NCBI GenBank assembly: GCA_951812975.1
Contig: CATOTC010000001.1
Location: forward strand, 831,001 to 895,000
Source: an uncultured Acidimicrobiales bacterium
GTDB taxonomy: Bacteria > Actinomycetota > Acidimicrobiia > Acidimicrobiales > Aldehydirespiratoraceae
Reading direction: 5' to 3'
DNA: 64,000 nucleotides
Both the position numbers and the translations under genes were made by a program. Positions 8,921 through 18,100 of this stretch are shown here, one piece after another; position 1 is the stretch's first letter; every line of letters begins with the position of its first letter. Under the pieces are notes generated by a model that saw only the letters and a program-made list of their open reading frames with translations, did not search any database and was not told where the DNA came from.

Positions 8921-10094
8921 TTGTCATGTTCCGGCTCGGGTCTGGACGCGTCCCGGCATCGACGACGATTTCCGCGAGATGGCTCGTGATGCGTTCCCCG
9001 AACTGCTGGGCGAGCAGCGCCGGGACCGCGTTCCCCACTTGCCGGGCCTGCGAGTTGAGGTTGCCGGTGAAGACAAAGTCGGGGGGGAACGTCTGTAGAC
9101 AGGCGGCTTCGCGCACGCTGATGGCCCGATCCTGTTCTGGATGCCCGAAGCGTCCATTTGAGTAGCTGATACACCTGGTCGTCAGCGCCGGCGCCGGATA
9201 GTCCCACCTCAAGCGGCCATATACATCGGTGAACCCCGAGAAGCCGGACTTGCGGCTGGCTGGAAGTAGCCGAGGCGGCAGATTCCTCCAGCCACCTCCA
9301 GGAGGAGTCGCGCGGATCCGCTGCAGATTGAGCGGTGACAGGCTCGCCGCCCGGTGATTTGGAACGAGCGGGTGGGACTCGCCGGCTGAGATCTGGGGCA
9401 AGTCGCCTATCCAGTCGGCCACAGTGGCGTAGCTCGGTCGTTGGGTACCGGGACCGTGAGTCTTGGCGGGAGGGTCGACGCGGCCGAGCAGGCTTGCCAC
9501 CAGCACCAAGCGTGCTCTCCGCTGTGGCACACCGTAGTCCTGCGAGCGGACGACACCGTGGCTTGTGCGATAGCCCAGTTCCTCCAACATGCGAGTGAAT
9601 TGCAGGAAGATCTTCCGGCCGGCGCTCCCGTCTCGTAGGCCCGGAACGTTCTCAGCGAAGATCAACTCGGGGCGGTGCCGCCGGACGAATCGCAACAAAT
9701 CGTTGAGGAGAGCCAGCCGCTTGTCGTGCGGCTCAGCCTCGCCCCTCCGCTGCTGGGAGAATGGCTGACACGGAGCGCAGGCGTTAAACAACACCGGATG
9801 ACCCTCCAAGCGGTCGACAATCCCGTCGAAGGACTCCTCAGACACTTCCTCAATATCAGCGCACACGAACTCCGCCTCCACGAAATTGGCTTCAAACGTT
9901 CGTGCCGCATCGCGGTCGTTGTCCAAGCCGAGCGCGATCTCAAGCCCGGCAGCCCGAAGACCGGCGCTTGCACCGCCGCACCCGGAAAAGAAGTCGAAGA
10001 CCTTGATCGGCTTATCCAGATCCGGCGAACGCCGTCGCCTCCGCTCGATCGTCATAGCGCTAGCCCCTACCTGCCGAGAGACGGTCCGCGCCAA
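8883..10094 (-). CDS. DNA (cytosine-5)-methyltransferase, Dcm family
   Basis: All core C5-methyltransferase motifs are visible: motif I FDFFSGCGGASAGL, the motif IV Pro-Cys pair in ACAPCQPFSQQ (C109 catalytic), ENVPG, the QRRARLVLVA motif VIII, and a C-terminal RQVGNAVP motif. At 403 residues it has normal length, so it should be active. The first codon is a TTG with GGAGGT six bases upstream; an internal ATG at 10055 is an alternative. It heads the overlapping operon with the GHKL sensor and the receiver protein. No restriction endonuclease or Vsr gene is next to it. Confidence 0.9.
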   Translation of the reverse strand: MARTVSRQVGASAMTIERRRRRSPDLDKPIKVFDFFSGCGGASAGLRAAGLEIALGLDNDRDAARTFEANFVEAEFVCADIEEVSEESFDGIVDRLEGHPVLFNACAPCQPFSQQRRGEAEPHDKRLALLNDLLRFVRRHRPELIFAENVPGLRDGSAGRKIFLQFTRMLEELGYRTSHGVVRSQDYGVPQRRARLVLVASLLGRVDPPAKTHGPGTQRPSYATVADWIGDLPQISAGESHPLVPNHRAASLSPLNLQRIRATPPGGGWRNLPPRLLPASRKSGFSGFTDVYGRLRWDYPAPALTTRCISYSNGRFGHPEQDRAISVREAACLQTFPPDFVFTGNLNSQARQVGNAVPALLAQQFGERITSHLAEIVVDAGTRPDPSRNMTSESVCEAACNHA

Positions 10095-10118
10095 CCGGCC
10101 ACCTCCCGTAGGTCTCGT

Positions 10119-10725
10119 TCATACCTCCATCTTATGTCGGTATATGACAGTCGAAAACGAACACACGTACGTACTAACCGATGTATTCACAGCGGGCCGA
10201 CCCCGCCAGAACGGTAAGAGCACTACGCGGCGCAATCGGCTGCGGGCGCGACAAGTGGCCCATCGGGGCTCGCTGCACGAAGTGGAGCCGATACGAACCG
10301 CGTCTCCGAACTGCGCTGGCTGCTTGTCGACCGTAGGCATGGCTGTCACAGGTCGAAATTCTGCCGGGATCGCAGCATGAGTCCGCTGGTTCTGATTGGT
10401 CGAAGACGGCCTCGGACCGTCGTTGCGCGCGTCAATGAGTGCTTCGGGCAGTTGCCCGACCGCTTCCACGAGCCATGAGCGATCGATGAGTGCCAACCCG
10501 AGCGGCACTACAACCGAGTCCGCTGGCCAACCTGTCGCCGCGACGCTCAGCGCCACGTTGCCGACGAGTCCTGCTCGATCGAGATTCGCTGTCAGCGGTA
10601 CGGCATGCGTCTGTCTGTCCAGTCAACAGCTCAAGGCCCAAGAAATGGCAGACCGCTTCTTGGGCAATCTGAACAGCATCACTCGTGCTTGCCAAGAGAC
10701 AGGCCCATTCATCTACGCGGTCCAC
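10119..10725 (-). pseudogene. Degenerate hypothetical gene (two frames)
   Basis: Two minus-strand frames appear to be halves of one old gene. Frame A, from 10725, reads MDRVDEWACLLASTSDAVQI and continues to about 10610. Frame B reads through GLVGNVALSVAATGWPADS and SWLVEAVGQLPEALIDAR before running into unconvincing sequence. The join near 10610-10620 needs a frameshift. No family is recognised. The gene lies between the broken fic gene and the Dcm operon and fits a pattern of decay in this part of the island. Confidence 0.35.
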
Positions 10726-10742
10726 AAAACCAGGATCGAATG

Positions 10743-10790
10743 TCTCTCCCTTGGGTCGTCTCTCCCTTGGGTCGTCTCTCCCTTGGGTCG
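10743..10790. repeat. Three perfect 16-bp tandem repeats
   Basis: The unit TCTCTCCCTTGGGTCG occurs three times in a row without mismatch. It lies between the 3' end of the fic remnant and a degenerate ORF. Perfect copies suggest recent slippage expansion. No coding or operator role is evident. Confidence 0.9.
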
Positions 10791-10824
10791 CGATCTCCGT
10801 CCGACAAACAGTAAGAGTTGTTTG

Positions 10825-11994
10825 TCAGGATGGTGCCGCTGGAGGCATGAACCTGAACATGACATCAGTTCTCGCCTTCCAGTTCCGCCCCTCCCGTCGG
10901 ATCAAACCTGCTTTCAACAGTCGGTTGAGGTCACGACTCAGGGTTCGGGGACCGGTCCGAGCGTAGAGCGCGGCCAGGGCCGGGGTCAGGAGGGTCAGTT
11001 CGTCTCGGGCCACAGACTCGAACGGCGGCATGGCGTGAACCAGGGCGCGTTGGCGGTTGTTGGCTTTGCTCGCAGGGAAGCGGTCCATTGTCTTGTTCAC
11101 GTAATTCGCCCAAGCGAGATCTAGCTGCTGTTCACGCACCAGATTGAGTTGGTCTCGCAGGCCGTCCACCAAGCCACGAACAGCGTAAGCCACGAAACTG
11201 CTCGTCGAACGCAACCGACTAGCGGCTTCCAATTCCCAGTAGTACCGGGTCCGGGTGAGGTTGTAGTGGTTGGACAGCAGGTGTGCAGCCAACAGAGGTA
11301 TGCGTCCTGATCGCGCTAGGAGCATGTACTCCAGCAGCCGGGCGGTGCGCCCATTGCCGTCTCCAAACGGATGAATCCAGGCAGTGTAGAGATGGGCAAA
11401 GACCGCTTGGAGCACGGTGTGCGCGAAATCGGTCTCAGGGTCATCAGTATTGAAGATGCCACTCTCCAGCTAATCAGCCAGTCGCTGCGTCAGGTATCGA
11501 CAATCCCGGGCTGGTGCCCCACGGTACGTCCCGACCATGACTGAATGATCCCGGAACAGCCCTAGTCGGACATCTGGAGGGAGTTCGAGGGCATCGAGAA
11601 CATGTCGGTTGTAGCCGCAAATCAAATCAGCGGTGACAGGACCAAGGGTCCCGTTCTTCGCGTGCTCGTCAATGTGGGCGAGAGCTTTGAAAACGTTACG
11701 CACCTCTCGTTCTTGATATGCCCGCGAAGGGGGCGCGGTGTACTCCTCACGGTAGATTCTGCGAACCTGCTCCTCATTGAGGGTGTTCCCCTCGATGGCC
11801 GTCGTGGCTTGGACTCCCTTGATCAGCGCTATCTCCTCCAAGTCCCAAGCAACGCTCGGTCTCAAGGGAGTACTGGAAATCTGCTCGCAAATTGCCCGCG
11901 CCTCACCCAATACCATCCATGTTCGCGGCGGCAGATTGTTCACGTCCGTAGCCTTTAACGTGATCCACGGATGCGACTTTTCGTAGTCCCTCAT
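10825..11994 (-). pseudogene. Fic-family AMP-transferase gene interrupted by an in-frame TAG
   Basis: Reading from the ATG at 11994, the protein has a Fic N-terminal region with an inhibitory-helix-like motif (TTAIEGNTL). The frame is cut at a TAG (11470-11472) after YLTQRLAD and then continues in the same frame for 215 codons. The second half holds the full Fic motif HPFGDGNGRTAR and a winged-helix-like C-terminus (TLSRDLNRLLKAGLIRREG). Fic proteins usually AMPylate target proteins and act as toxins or regulators. A single base change (TGG or CAG to TAG) explains the break. No frameshift is needed, so the lesion looks recent. The separate downstream frame 10825-11415 could only be made by reinitiation. 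Confidence 0.85.
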
Positions 11995-12108
11995 CGGCTG
12001 CCCTCTACTAACAGACCCCTGTTTTGTCCAACATCATGTCTGCAAATTTGTCCAAATTGTGATCTAAACCGACTAAGCTTCTGCCTCAATCGGTTGCACG
12101 CGGAATCA

Positions 12109-12510
12109 CTAACGGCGACCCCTTCGGCCGGAAACCGTCCGGTAGAGACTCGAACTCTCCTGGGGCGCCGGGCGAACCTCGTTGGACAAGACGAGCACGC
12201 AGTCGTGGCTGTCCAGCAAGCGACGAAGTGCCTTCCGATTCTTGATGATCCGCCGCTTCGCCTCAATCGGATCGTCCGTCGCAGCCGCAATCAGGGCGAC
12301 GCCCAACTCGCTGGCAAGGCGTCGCAGGTCGGGTTGTTCAAGTGAGTCGCGGCCCAGAAACAACACTCCGCGGCCTCCTTGCTTAGAAACGAAGCGGACA
12401 AGTTCTTCGTCCGTGACATCCGGTCCGTCCCAACGCTCGAGATCTAAAGACGGCGCTTCATCAGCCAGACTCTGCGGCAGGACAGCGTCGTAGAGCAACC
12501 ACATGATCAA
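12109..12510 (-). CDS. PIN-like / DUF5615-type putative toxin
   Basis: A 133-residue protein whose start overlaps the stop of the upstream DUF433 gene by 4 nt. Its layout fits the DUF5615 (Mut7-C/PIN-like) fold: an early Asp in LYDAVLPQSL, an acidic DVTDEELVRF segment, then VLFLGRDS and a late LVLSNEV strand. DUF5615 proteins are commonly the toxin-like partner of DUF433 proteins. The acidic residues that would bind metal are present, but I cannot confirm nuclease activity from sequence. It is the last gene of the three-gene operon 14578-12109. Confidence 0.6.
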   Translation of the reverse strand: MIMWLLYDAVLPQSLADEAPSLDLERWDGPDVTDEELVRFVSKQGGRGVLFLGRDSLEQPDLRRLASELGVALIAAATDDPIEAKRRIIKNRKALRRLLDSHDCVLVLSNEVRPAPQESSSLYRTVSGRRGRR

Positions 12511-13955
12511 ACGGCACTCAGCAGTTGCACGCCTACGCGCGCCGTGTCTTCGAACGGCTTCCCCGCCAGTTCGGGATAAGCCGCCTCAATCACACGACGT
12601 TCGCCGTGTCGGTCGACACTAGCCAGCGCCTTGGCACTAATGCGATGGCCGCTTAGATGAGGAGTCCCATGCAGTACCGTCGGGTCCAACCTCGTGTTCT
12701 CACTCGCGCGCAGCAGATCAAGCGTCTCTCGGCCTCCATAGCTGAACGGCCGAAAGACATCGTCAAAGTCGGCGATGTTGTCAAATTCCAGTGGGCTCTC
12801 GCCAGACTCAACATCAACCCATCCTTTGCCCTGGTTCACCAAGACGTCGCCGCTTGATGTCACACCGAGTTGAGCGGCGGTCGAGTCACCAGCAAAGCGT
12901 GCCAGCGACATTACCACTCGGCTTGAGACCCGTCGCGGCGAGATCGACTTCAGATAGGTCCACGTCCGCACTGCTACCACGTCTCGAAATGTCCAGTAGC
13001 AACCAGCAGACGTACGCGGTGTCAGCAAGCCGCGTCTTCGTAAGTAGTTCAACGAGGACGAAGTTGTTCCGGCAAGGAAGGCCGCTTCCTTCGTAACGTA
13101 GGCACCAGCCAAAAACACGCCAGGATCCCAAACAACTGTCGGAACATCGGAAGTCGCACTGTCAAGGCTCAGTCTGTGAGTTCCACGCAAGCAAGCGTTG
13201 ATTTTGGTGAGTAGCTGGACGCCTCCGCGATCGTCCAACGGAAGGGCTCCAACGATAATCCGATACTCCGAGAACCTTGGATACTTGCTCAACACGCGGG
13301 ACCTGGCGGGATGTCCGCAGACAAGAACGGTCCATCGGCCGAACCACGGCGCGATCTCAGCGGCCGGTACAAGTCGTCGGACCGATGAACCCGCTTCATC
13401 TAGACGAACAGCGAGCCGCAACAGCGCTGCCGCGTCGAATGAACTGTCGAGCACAACCATCGGCATAACCGCGTGCTGGTCGTCTTGCTCCCCAACACCA
13501 GGCCAGCACTGCCGATAGAGATGTACTTCCTCGGCGGTGACTGGGACCGTCGAAAAATCCAGCCTGATTCGACCCGCAGGGTCGTTACCAACTGCCTCCG
13601 ACACCCTAGCCCGAACCCCAGAATCCACCGCAGGATTGCCGCATAGCGATGCGGCTTCCAAAAGTAGGCCGCGATCGCCAAGTCCCAATGCCAGATCACA
13701 TATTGCACCTGCGGTCTCAAAGTAATCCAGTCGGGCCGCAATCTCCGCCGCGAATCGCAGCCGATCACGATCCTGCCGCAACATCGGCAGCACTCCCGCG
13801 ATTGCCTCGGGCAACGATTCGGCCTCGTCAGTCGTGAGATGGGCAACAAACCCGGACATCACCGACGACAGCGGTTGCGACCACGGGTCGGTGCTCCGCA
13901 GAGCTTGAAGAACGGCAGCGTATAGGCTGGGCGATGGTTGTGTCATGGCCGCCAT
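12507..13955 (-). CDS. Large DUF433-domain protein, putative antitoxin-like regulator
   Basis: At 482 residues this is much longer than a stand-alone DUF433 antitoxin (about 75-100 residues). The C-terminal 70 residues are DUF433-like (RLDPTVLHGTPHLSGHRISA, then a YPEL core). Around residues 290-330 there is a MerR-like helix-turn-helix region (TKEAAFLAGTTSSSLNYLRR). The N-terminal 280 residues are not recognised and are rich in short helices. It overlaps the PIN-like gene by 4 nt and the upstream gene by 13 nt. A toxin-antitoxin pair with an extended sensor-like antitoxin is the simplest reading. Confidence 0.55.
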   Translation of the reverse strand: MAAMTQPSPSLYAAVLQALRSTDPWSQPLSSVMSGFVAHLTTDEAESLPEAIAGVLPMLRQDRDRLRFAAEIAARLDYFETAGAICDLALGLGDRGLLLEAASLCGNPAVDSGVRARVSEAVGNDPAGRIRLDFSTVPVTAEEVHLYRQCWPGVGEQDDQHAVMPMVVLDSSFDAAALLRLAVRLDEAGSSVRRLVPAAEIAPWFGRWTVLVCGHPARSRVLSKYPRFSEYRIIVGALPLDDRGGVQLLTKINACLRGTHRLSLDSATSDVPTVVWDPGVFLAGAYVTKEAAFLAGTTSSSLNYLRRRGLLTPRTSAGCYWTFRDVVAVRTWTYLKSISPRRVSSRVVMSLARFAGDSTAAQLGVTSSGDVLVNQGKGWVDVESGESPLEFDNIADFDDVFRPFSYGGRETLDLLRASENTRLDPTVLHGTPHLSGHRISAKALASVDRHGERRVIEAAYPELAGKPFEDTARVGVQLLSAV

Positions 13956-14578
13956 TCAATGTCTCCTAGGGCCGCCAGCGGAATGTCCTCGTCGATGCGC
14001 TCCCCGGACACATCGTCCGATGACCACTGCGAGAACCAACCGGGAACGGCGTCCAGCCCTCGGGGTTCTCGAACGCCCACTCCCGCTGCTTTCATCAAGG
14101 CCATGGGGAAGATCATTACAAGATAAGGCGGTTTCTGCTTGACTTGCAGCCTAGATCTGGTCTGCATACCGCTGAGACCGGCGATCCTGTCAGCCGGTAT
14201 GAGCCAGGAATGAGGTGCCGGAACCAGAACAGAGTCGGCAAGATGGCTATGCGCTACAACCGATGGATCGGCTTGGGCTTCAAGGAACCTCGAGTATTGC
14301 CCATGATGCCGAAAGAAGTCCCGGTAGTGGGTCGAAAGGTGAAAACGCCAGAACACGTCAACTGAGACACAACGGGCGTAGTTGCAGTCCGGCGGCCACA
14401 GGGGTAGACCGGGAACCACCCTCTGGCGAAGCGCCTCAAGCCGGTCCCAAACCATCTCGGGCTCGGAGGCCGCAAGCGAGAGCAACCGTTTTGCTTCTCG
14501 ACGAACGGACTGGCTCAGCTTTGTGTCGCGGGCGACGACCTGAATCAAATCGATGGCTTCCTTCGCGGCGTTGTACAT
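13943..14578 (-). CDS. Hypothetical protein, first gene of the DUF433/PIN operon
   Basis: A 211-residue protein of unknown family. The N-terminal 60 residues are helical (KEAIDLIQVVARDTKLSQSV), and the rest is mixed with many Trp and Pro residues. It overlaps the DUF433 gene by 13 nt, so the products are probably made together. An A+T-rich stretch at about 14580-14620 (ATATTACATGG and TACTATGATTC) just upstream could be the operon promoter. Confidence 0.55.
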   Translation of the reverse strand: MYNAAKEAIDLIQVVARDTKLSQSVRREAKRLLSLAASEPEMVWDRLEALRQRVVPGLPLWPPDCNYARCVSVDVFWRFHLSTHYRDFFRHHGQYSRFLEAQADPSVVAHSHLADSVLVPAPHSWLIPADRIAGLSGMQTRSRLQVKQKPPYLVMIFPMALMKAAGVGVREPRGLDAVPGWFSQWSSDDVSGERIDEDIPLAALGDIEWRP

Positions 14579-14660
14579 CGCGACAATATTACATGGAAAA
14601 TACTATGATTCTTCTTAGATGGAGCGTGCCGCCCCTCGTAGCGCCCTGGAACGCCCCAGG

Positions 14661-15101
14661 TCAGTGTGGGGGCTGTGACTTGGCCAGAAGATCTGAGACG
14701 CGGAGTGGGATGCTGGTTTGGGCTTCGTGCATCGTCACGCCTTCGAAGGGGCGAATTAGGTAACGGACCTCGGGTTCGACGTCGGGTTCGTTGGGGACTG
14801 ACACAACGGCCAGACGCCACACATCGGGACTGCACTGGGCCTGCCCGACCTGGGTCTTACTGACGCTGATCTGCTCGGTGCCCGGCAGATGGCCTTTGAC
14901 TTCGATCAGGTAGTGCATGTGGTTGCCAGGATCATACGACAACACGTCGAAACCAGGGTTGCTGTGTTCCTGTTGCTCAGGTCTGCGGCCCAGCGCCCTC
15001 TCGGCCTTCATCACAGCGGCAACGGCTCGGCGGTCGGTTTCCATTTTGTCCGCGGTGGCATCAGGAACAGGCGGACTCCCCTGCAGTTGATCGAGCAGGC
15101 C
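14661..15101 (-). pseudogene. DUF3883 domain severed from the helicase by TAG
   Basis: After the TAG at 15102-15104 the helicase frame continues for 147 codons without another stop. The segment includes a start-capable ATG at 15044 (a 127-residue product) and carries a DUF3883 domain: HYLIEVKGHLPGTEQISVSK has the E-V-K core of PD-(D/E)XK-like folds. In homologous SNF2 helicases this domain is normally the C-terminus of the same polypeptide. It could still be made separately by reinitiation, but no ribosome binding site stands out. Confidence 0.75.
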
Positions 15102-18100
15102 CTACGGGACCACGAGCGCGGCCCCAACCACTGTCGGTGGGCCGTTATGGAGATTCTCCTCCAGAGCAAGATCGGCACGGCGTTGCGCTAGACGAGCCTT
15201 CATCTCCTCAGCACGAGCCCGCGCCCTCCCCGAATTCAAACGAGGCTTGCCCCCGGCGAGTTCCTGTGCCTTGATCTCCTCAGCTCGCAGGTCCCAGTAG
15301 CGAACCTCGGCTTCCAGCCGCTCCCTCACGGCCTCTGCAACACGGGCAACCCGGCTGGTGACAACCGCACGAACTTCCTCGAAATGTGGCGTGGCCATCT
15401 GCTCGATCGCCCAATCACGAGCACCGACCTCGGCCGCGTGGCCGGCCCAATCGAGATCAAGATGCCCATCGAGCAGATCCGCTTGCTCCTCGGCCAACGG
15501 CGCATAGTTGAGATAAGGCTGACCGCCCGGATCACGAACGTTTCCATGCCGGTCGATCTCGACATACTGAACCCGGCGAGACACCACCTGACGACTCCCA
15601 TGAACCAGGCGCCCATCGGTGATGGAATGGTCGAGGAACACCAGCAACCTGGGCTCCACCGACGAATCCATGGGGTCAACCAGAATCGCCCCGCGCTGGA
15701 GCGTCTCGCCGTGGTCGGCGGAAACCTTGCGAAGCACGGCCGTGAGCAGCGGACTCCCCGGCGACACGAGTTCGGCCTGGCCTCCAACCCCTGGACGAGC
15801 ACTCGGTTCACCAGAACCAGAACGAGGTCGATCACCCTCGATGTGGGCCTTGTCGAAGGTCACCCTGTGGTAACGGTCGTGCACCGGCCCGAGCGCAGGG
15901 TCGGCCGCGGCACGCACCGCCACTGGCACACGGGTTATCTCGAAGCGGCCATGCTCACGGCCCGTGATCCGTCCGCCGTACCGGCGCAGCGCCGTCGAGA
16001 AGAAGGTCTGTACGAACCACGGCAACAACTTGCGGGCACGAGCCTTTGCCATCGTCCGGCGGATCTCATCGTTGGCAGCCGCGTCGGCAAGACCCGACAC
16101 CAATGCCCGCTCTTCCAAGACGCCGTTGAGCTGGGTTCCGATGTCGCCGTCGATCACCTCGTCCATCCAGGCCGCATGCGCAGGATCAGCATCAGAACGA
16201 ATGGCCCGCATCAACAGATCCCGCAACGAAACATTGATCTGCGAGTCACCGAGCACGTCATACACCTGATCACCGAACACGCCCCGCTGCTGCTCGATCT
16301 TCTCGAACAGCCGCTGGAACACCTGACCCTCCCGAGTCCCGTGAGCGACCAGGTTCCACATGTGGCAAGGCCGATTCTGGCCAATTCGATGGATCCGCCC
16401 GAACCGCTGCTCAATGCGGTTCGGGTTCCAAGGCAGGTCGTAGTTGACCATCAAGTTGGCGACCTGCAAGTTGACGCCCTCACCCGCCGCATCGGTAGCC
16501 ACCATGACCTGCACCGTCGGGTCCACCCGGAAGCGGTCCTGAATCGCCCTGCGGTCATGGCGCTTGATCCCGCCGTGGATGACGACAACAGCCTCGGGGC
16601 GGCCCAACTCAGCGGTGATCCGCTCCTCCAAATAAGTGAGCGTGTCCTTGTGCTCAGAGAACACGATCAACTTGGGGACCGTCCCGTCCCCACCAGAGTC
16701 TTCGCCGTTGCCGCTGAAGTCGGTCCCGACCTCAAAGCGGCCAGAGCGTAGCAGATCTCGAAGCTCCACCCATTTGGTGTCCTTACGGCTCTTGCGAACT
16801 CCGTCGGCCAACTCGACCAACGATTCCAATTCCGCAACCTCTGCCGCAAGTTCATCAGCGGTTCCCGCGGCAGTGGCCGCGTCGATCACCCAGTTCTCCA
16901 ACTGCTCGAACTCATCGTCGTTGTAGTCGTCAAGATCAAGATCCTCCAGGTCGGCGATCCGCACACCACGGGGCAGATCAACGACAGGAACCGGATCGCC
17001 CGACGAAGCCAAGCGACGCAGTTCCGACTCCTGCTCGGCCAAACGGTCCCGACGGCGGCGCAACGAGTGATAGATCGCGGCAGGGGAGGACGCCAACCGA
17101 CGCTGAAGACCCGCAAGGGCGAAGCCGACCATAATCCCACGACGGTCGCCACCTTCCTGCAAACGCATAGCCCGGTTCATTCCCGTCCGCACATAGTTCG
17201 TGACCGACTCGTACAACTCCGTCTCAGGTGCCGAGAGCTCGAAGCTCAAGCTGTGTGCATTCCGCTCAGGGAACAAGCGACGACCCTCGAACGTACGCAG
17301 GTTCTCCTTCACGATCCGGCGCATCACATCTGACGTGTCGGGTATTTCGGCCCGTTCATCACCGGAGCCGCGCTTTCGCAGCTGGCCTTCGAACATGTCT
17401 GGATCGACCAGAGTCATGAAAGCCAGGAAGTCATCGTCCTTGCCGTTGTGAGGAGTCGCCGTGAGCAACAGCAGATGCCGAGTGCGCTCCCGAAGCGCCT
17501 CACCGAGGATGAACCGTTTCGTCTTCTTCAACTCTGCTCCGTAACGGTTCGCCGACATCTTGTGAGCCTCATCAACAATCACCAGATCCCACTGCGAACC
17601 CCTGACCCGCTCCAGCATGTCCTCAGACCGAGAAAGCTGGTCCAACCGGGCGATCAGAAGATTCTTCTCCACGAACGGATTACCCGTGCGGGAATCCTCG
17701 ACAGCCCCACGCGACATCAACTCGAACGACAGTCCGAACTTCTCCCACAACTCGTCCTGCCACTGCTCCACCAAGCTCCCGGGAGCCACAATCAGACAAC
17801 GGACAACGTCGCCGCGCAACATCAACTCGCGGATCAACAACCCCGACATGATCGTCTTGCCCGCACCCGGATCGTCTGCCAAGACGAACCGCAACGGCCG
17901 CAACTCAAGCATCCGGTTGTAGACCGCATCGATCTGGTGCGGGTAGGGCTCAATGTTGGACGTGTCGACGGCAGCGAACGGGTCGGCGAGATGCGCCTGC
18001 TGCAACCGTTGCGCCTCCGCCGCGAGCTTGAACATATCACCGTCGGCATCGAAGCTCCATCTCCGCTGCTCCGGCTCGCCGAATCCCTCCAGATCGGCCG

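Noticed and set aside
11470..11472. In-frame TAG codons might be translated (amber recoding, for example TAG as Gln)
   Set aside because: Several intact genes in the window end at TAG in normal places (pcm, leuA, the LuxR regulator, the FAD subunit, the MaoC-like gene). TAG is therefore a real stop here, and the three in-frame cases are better read as lesions.
15384..16751. Long plus-strand frame (455 codons)
   Set aside because: It is fully antisense to the helicase motifs and has no family signature; typical high-GC shadow frame.
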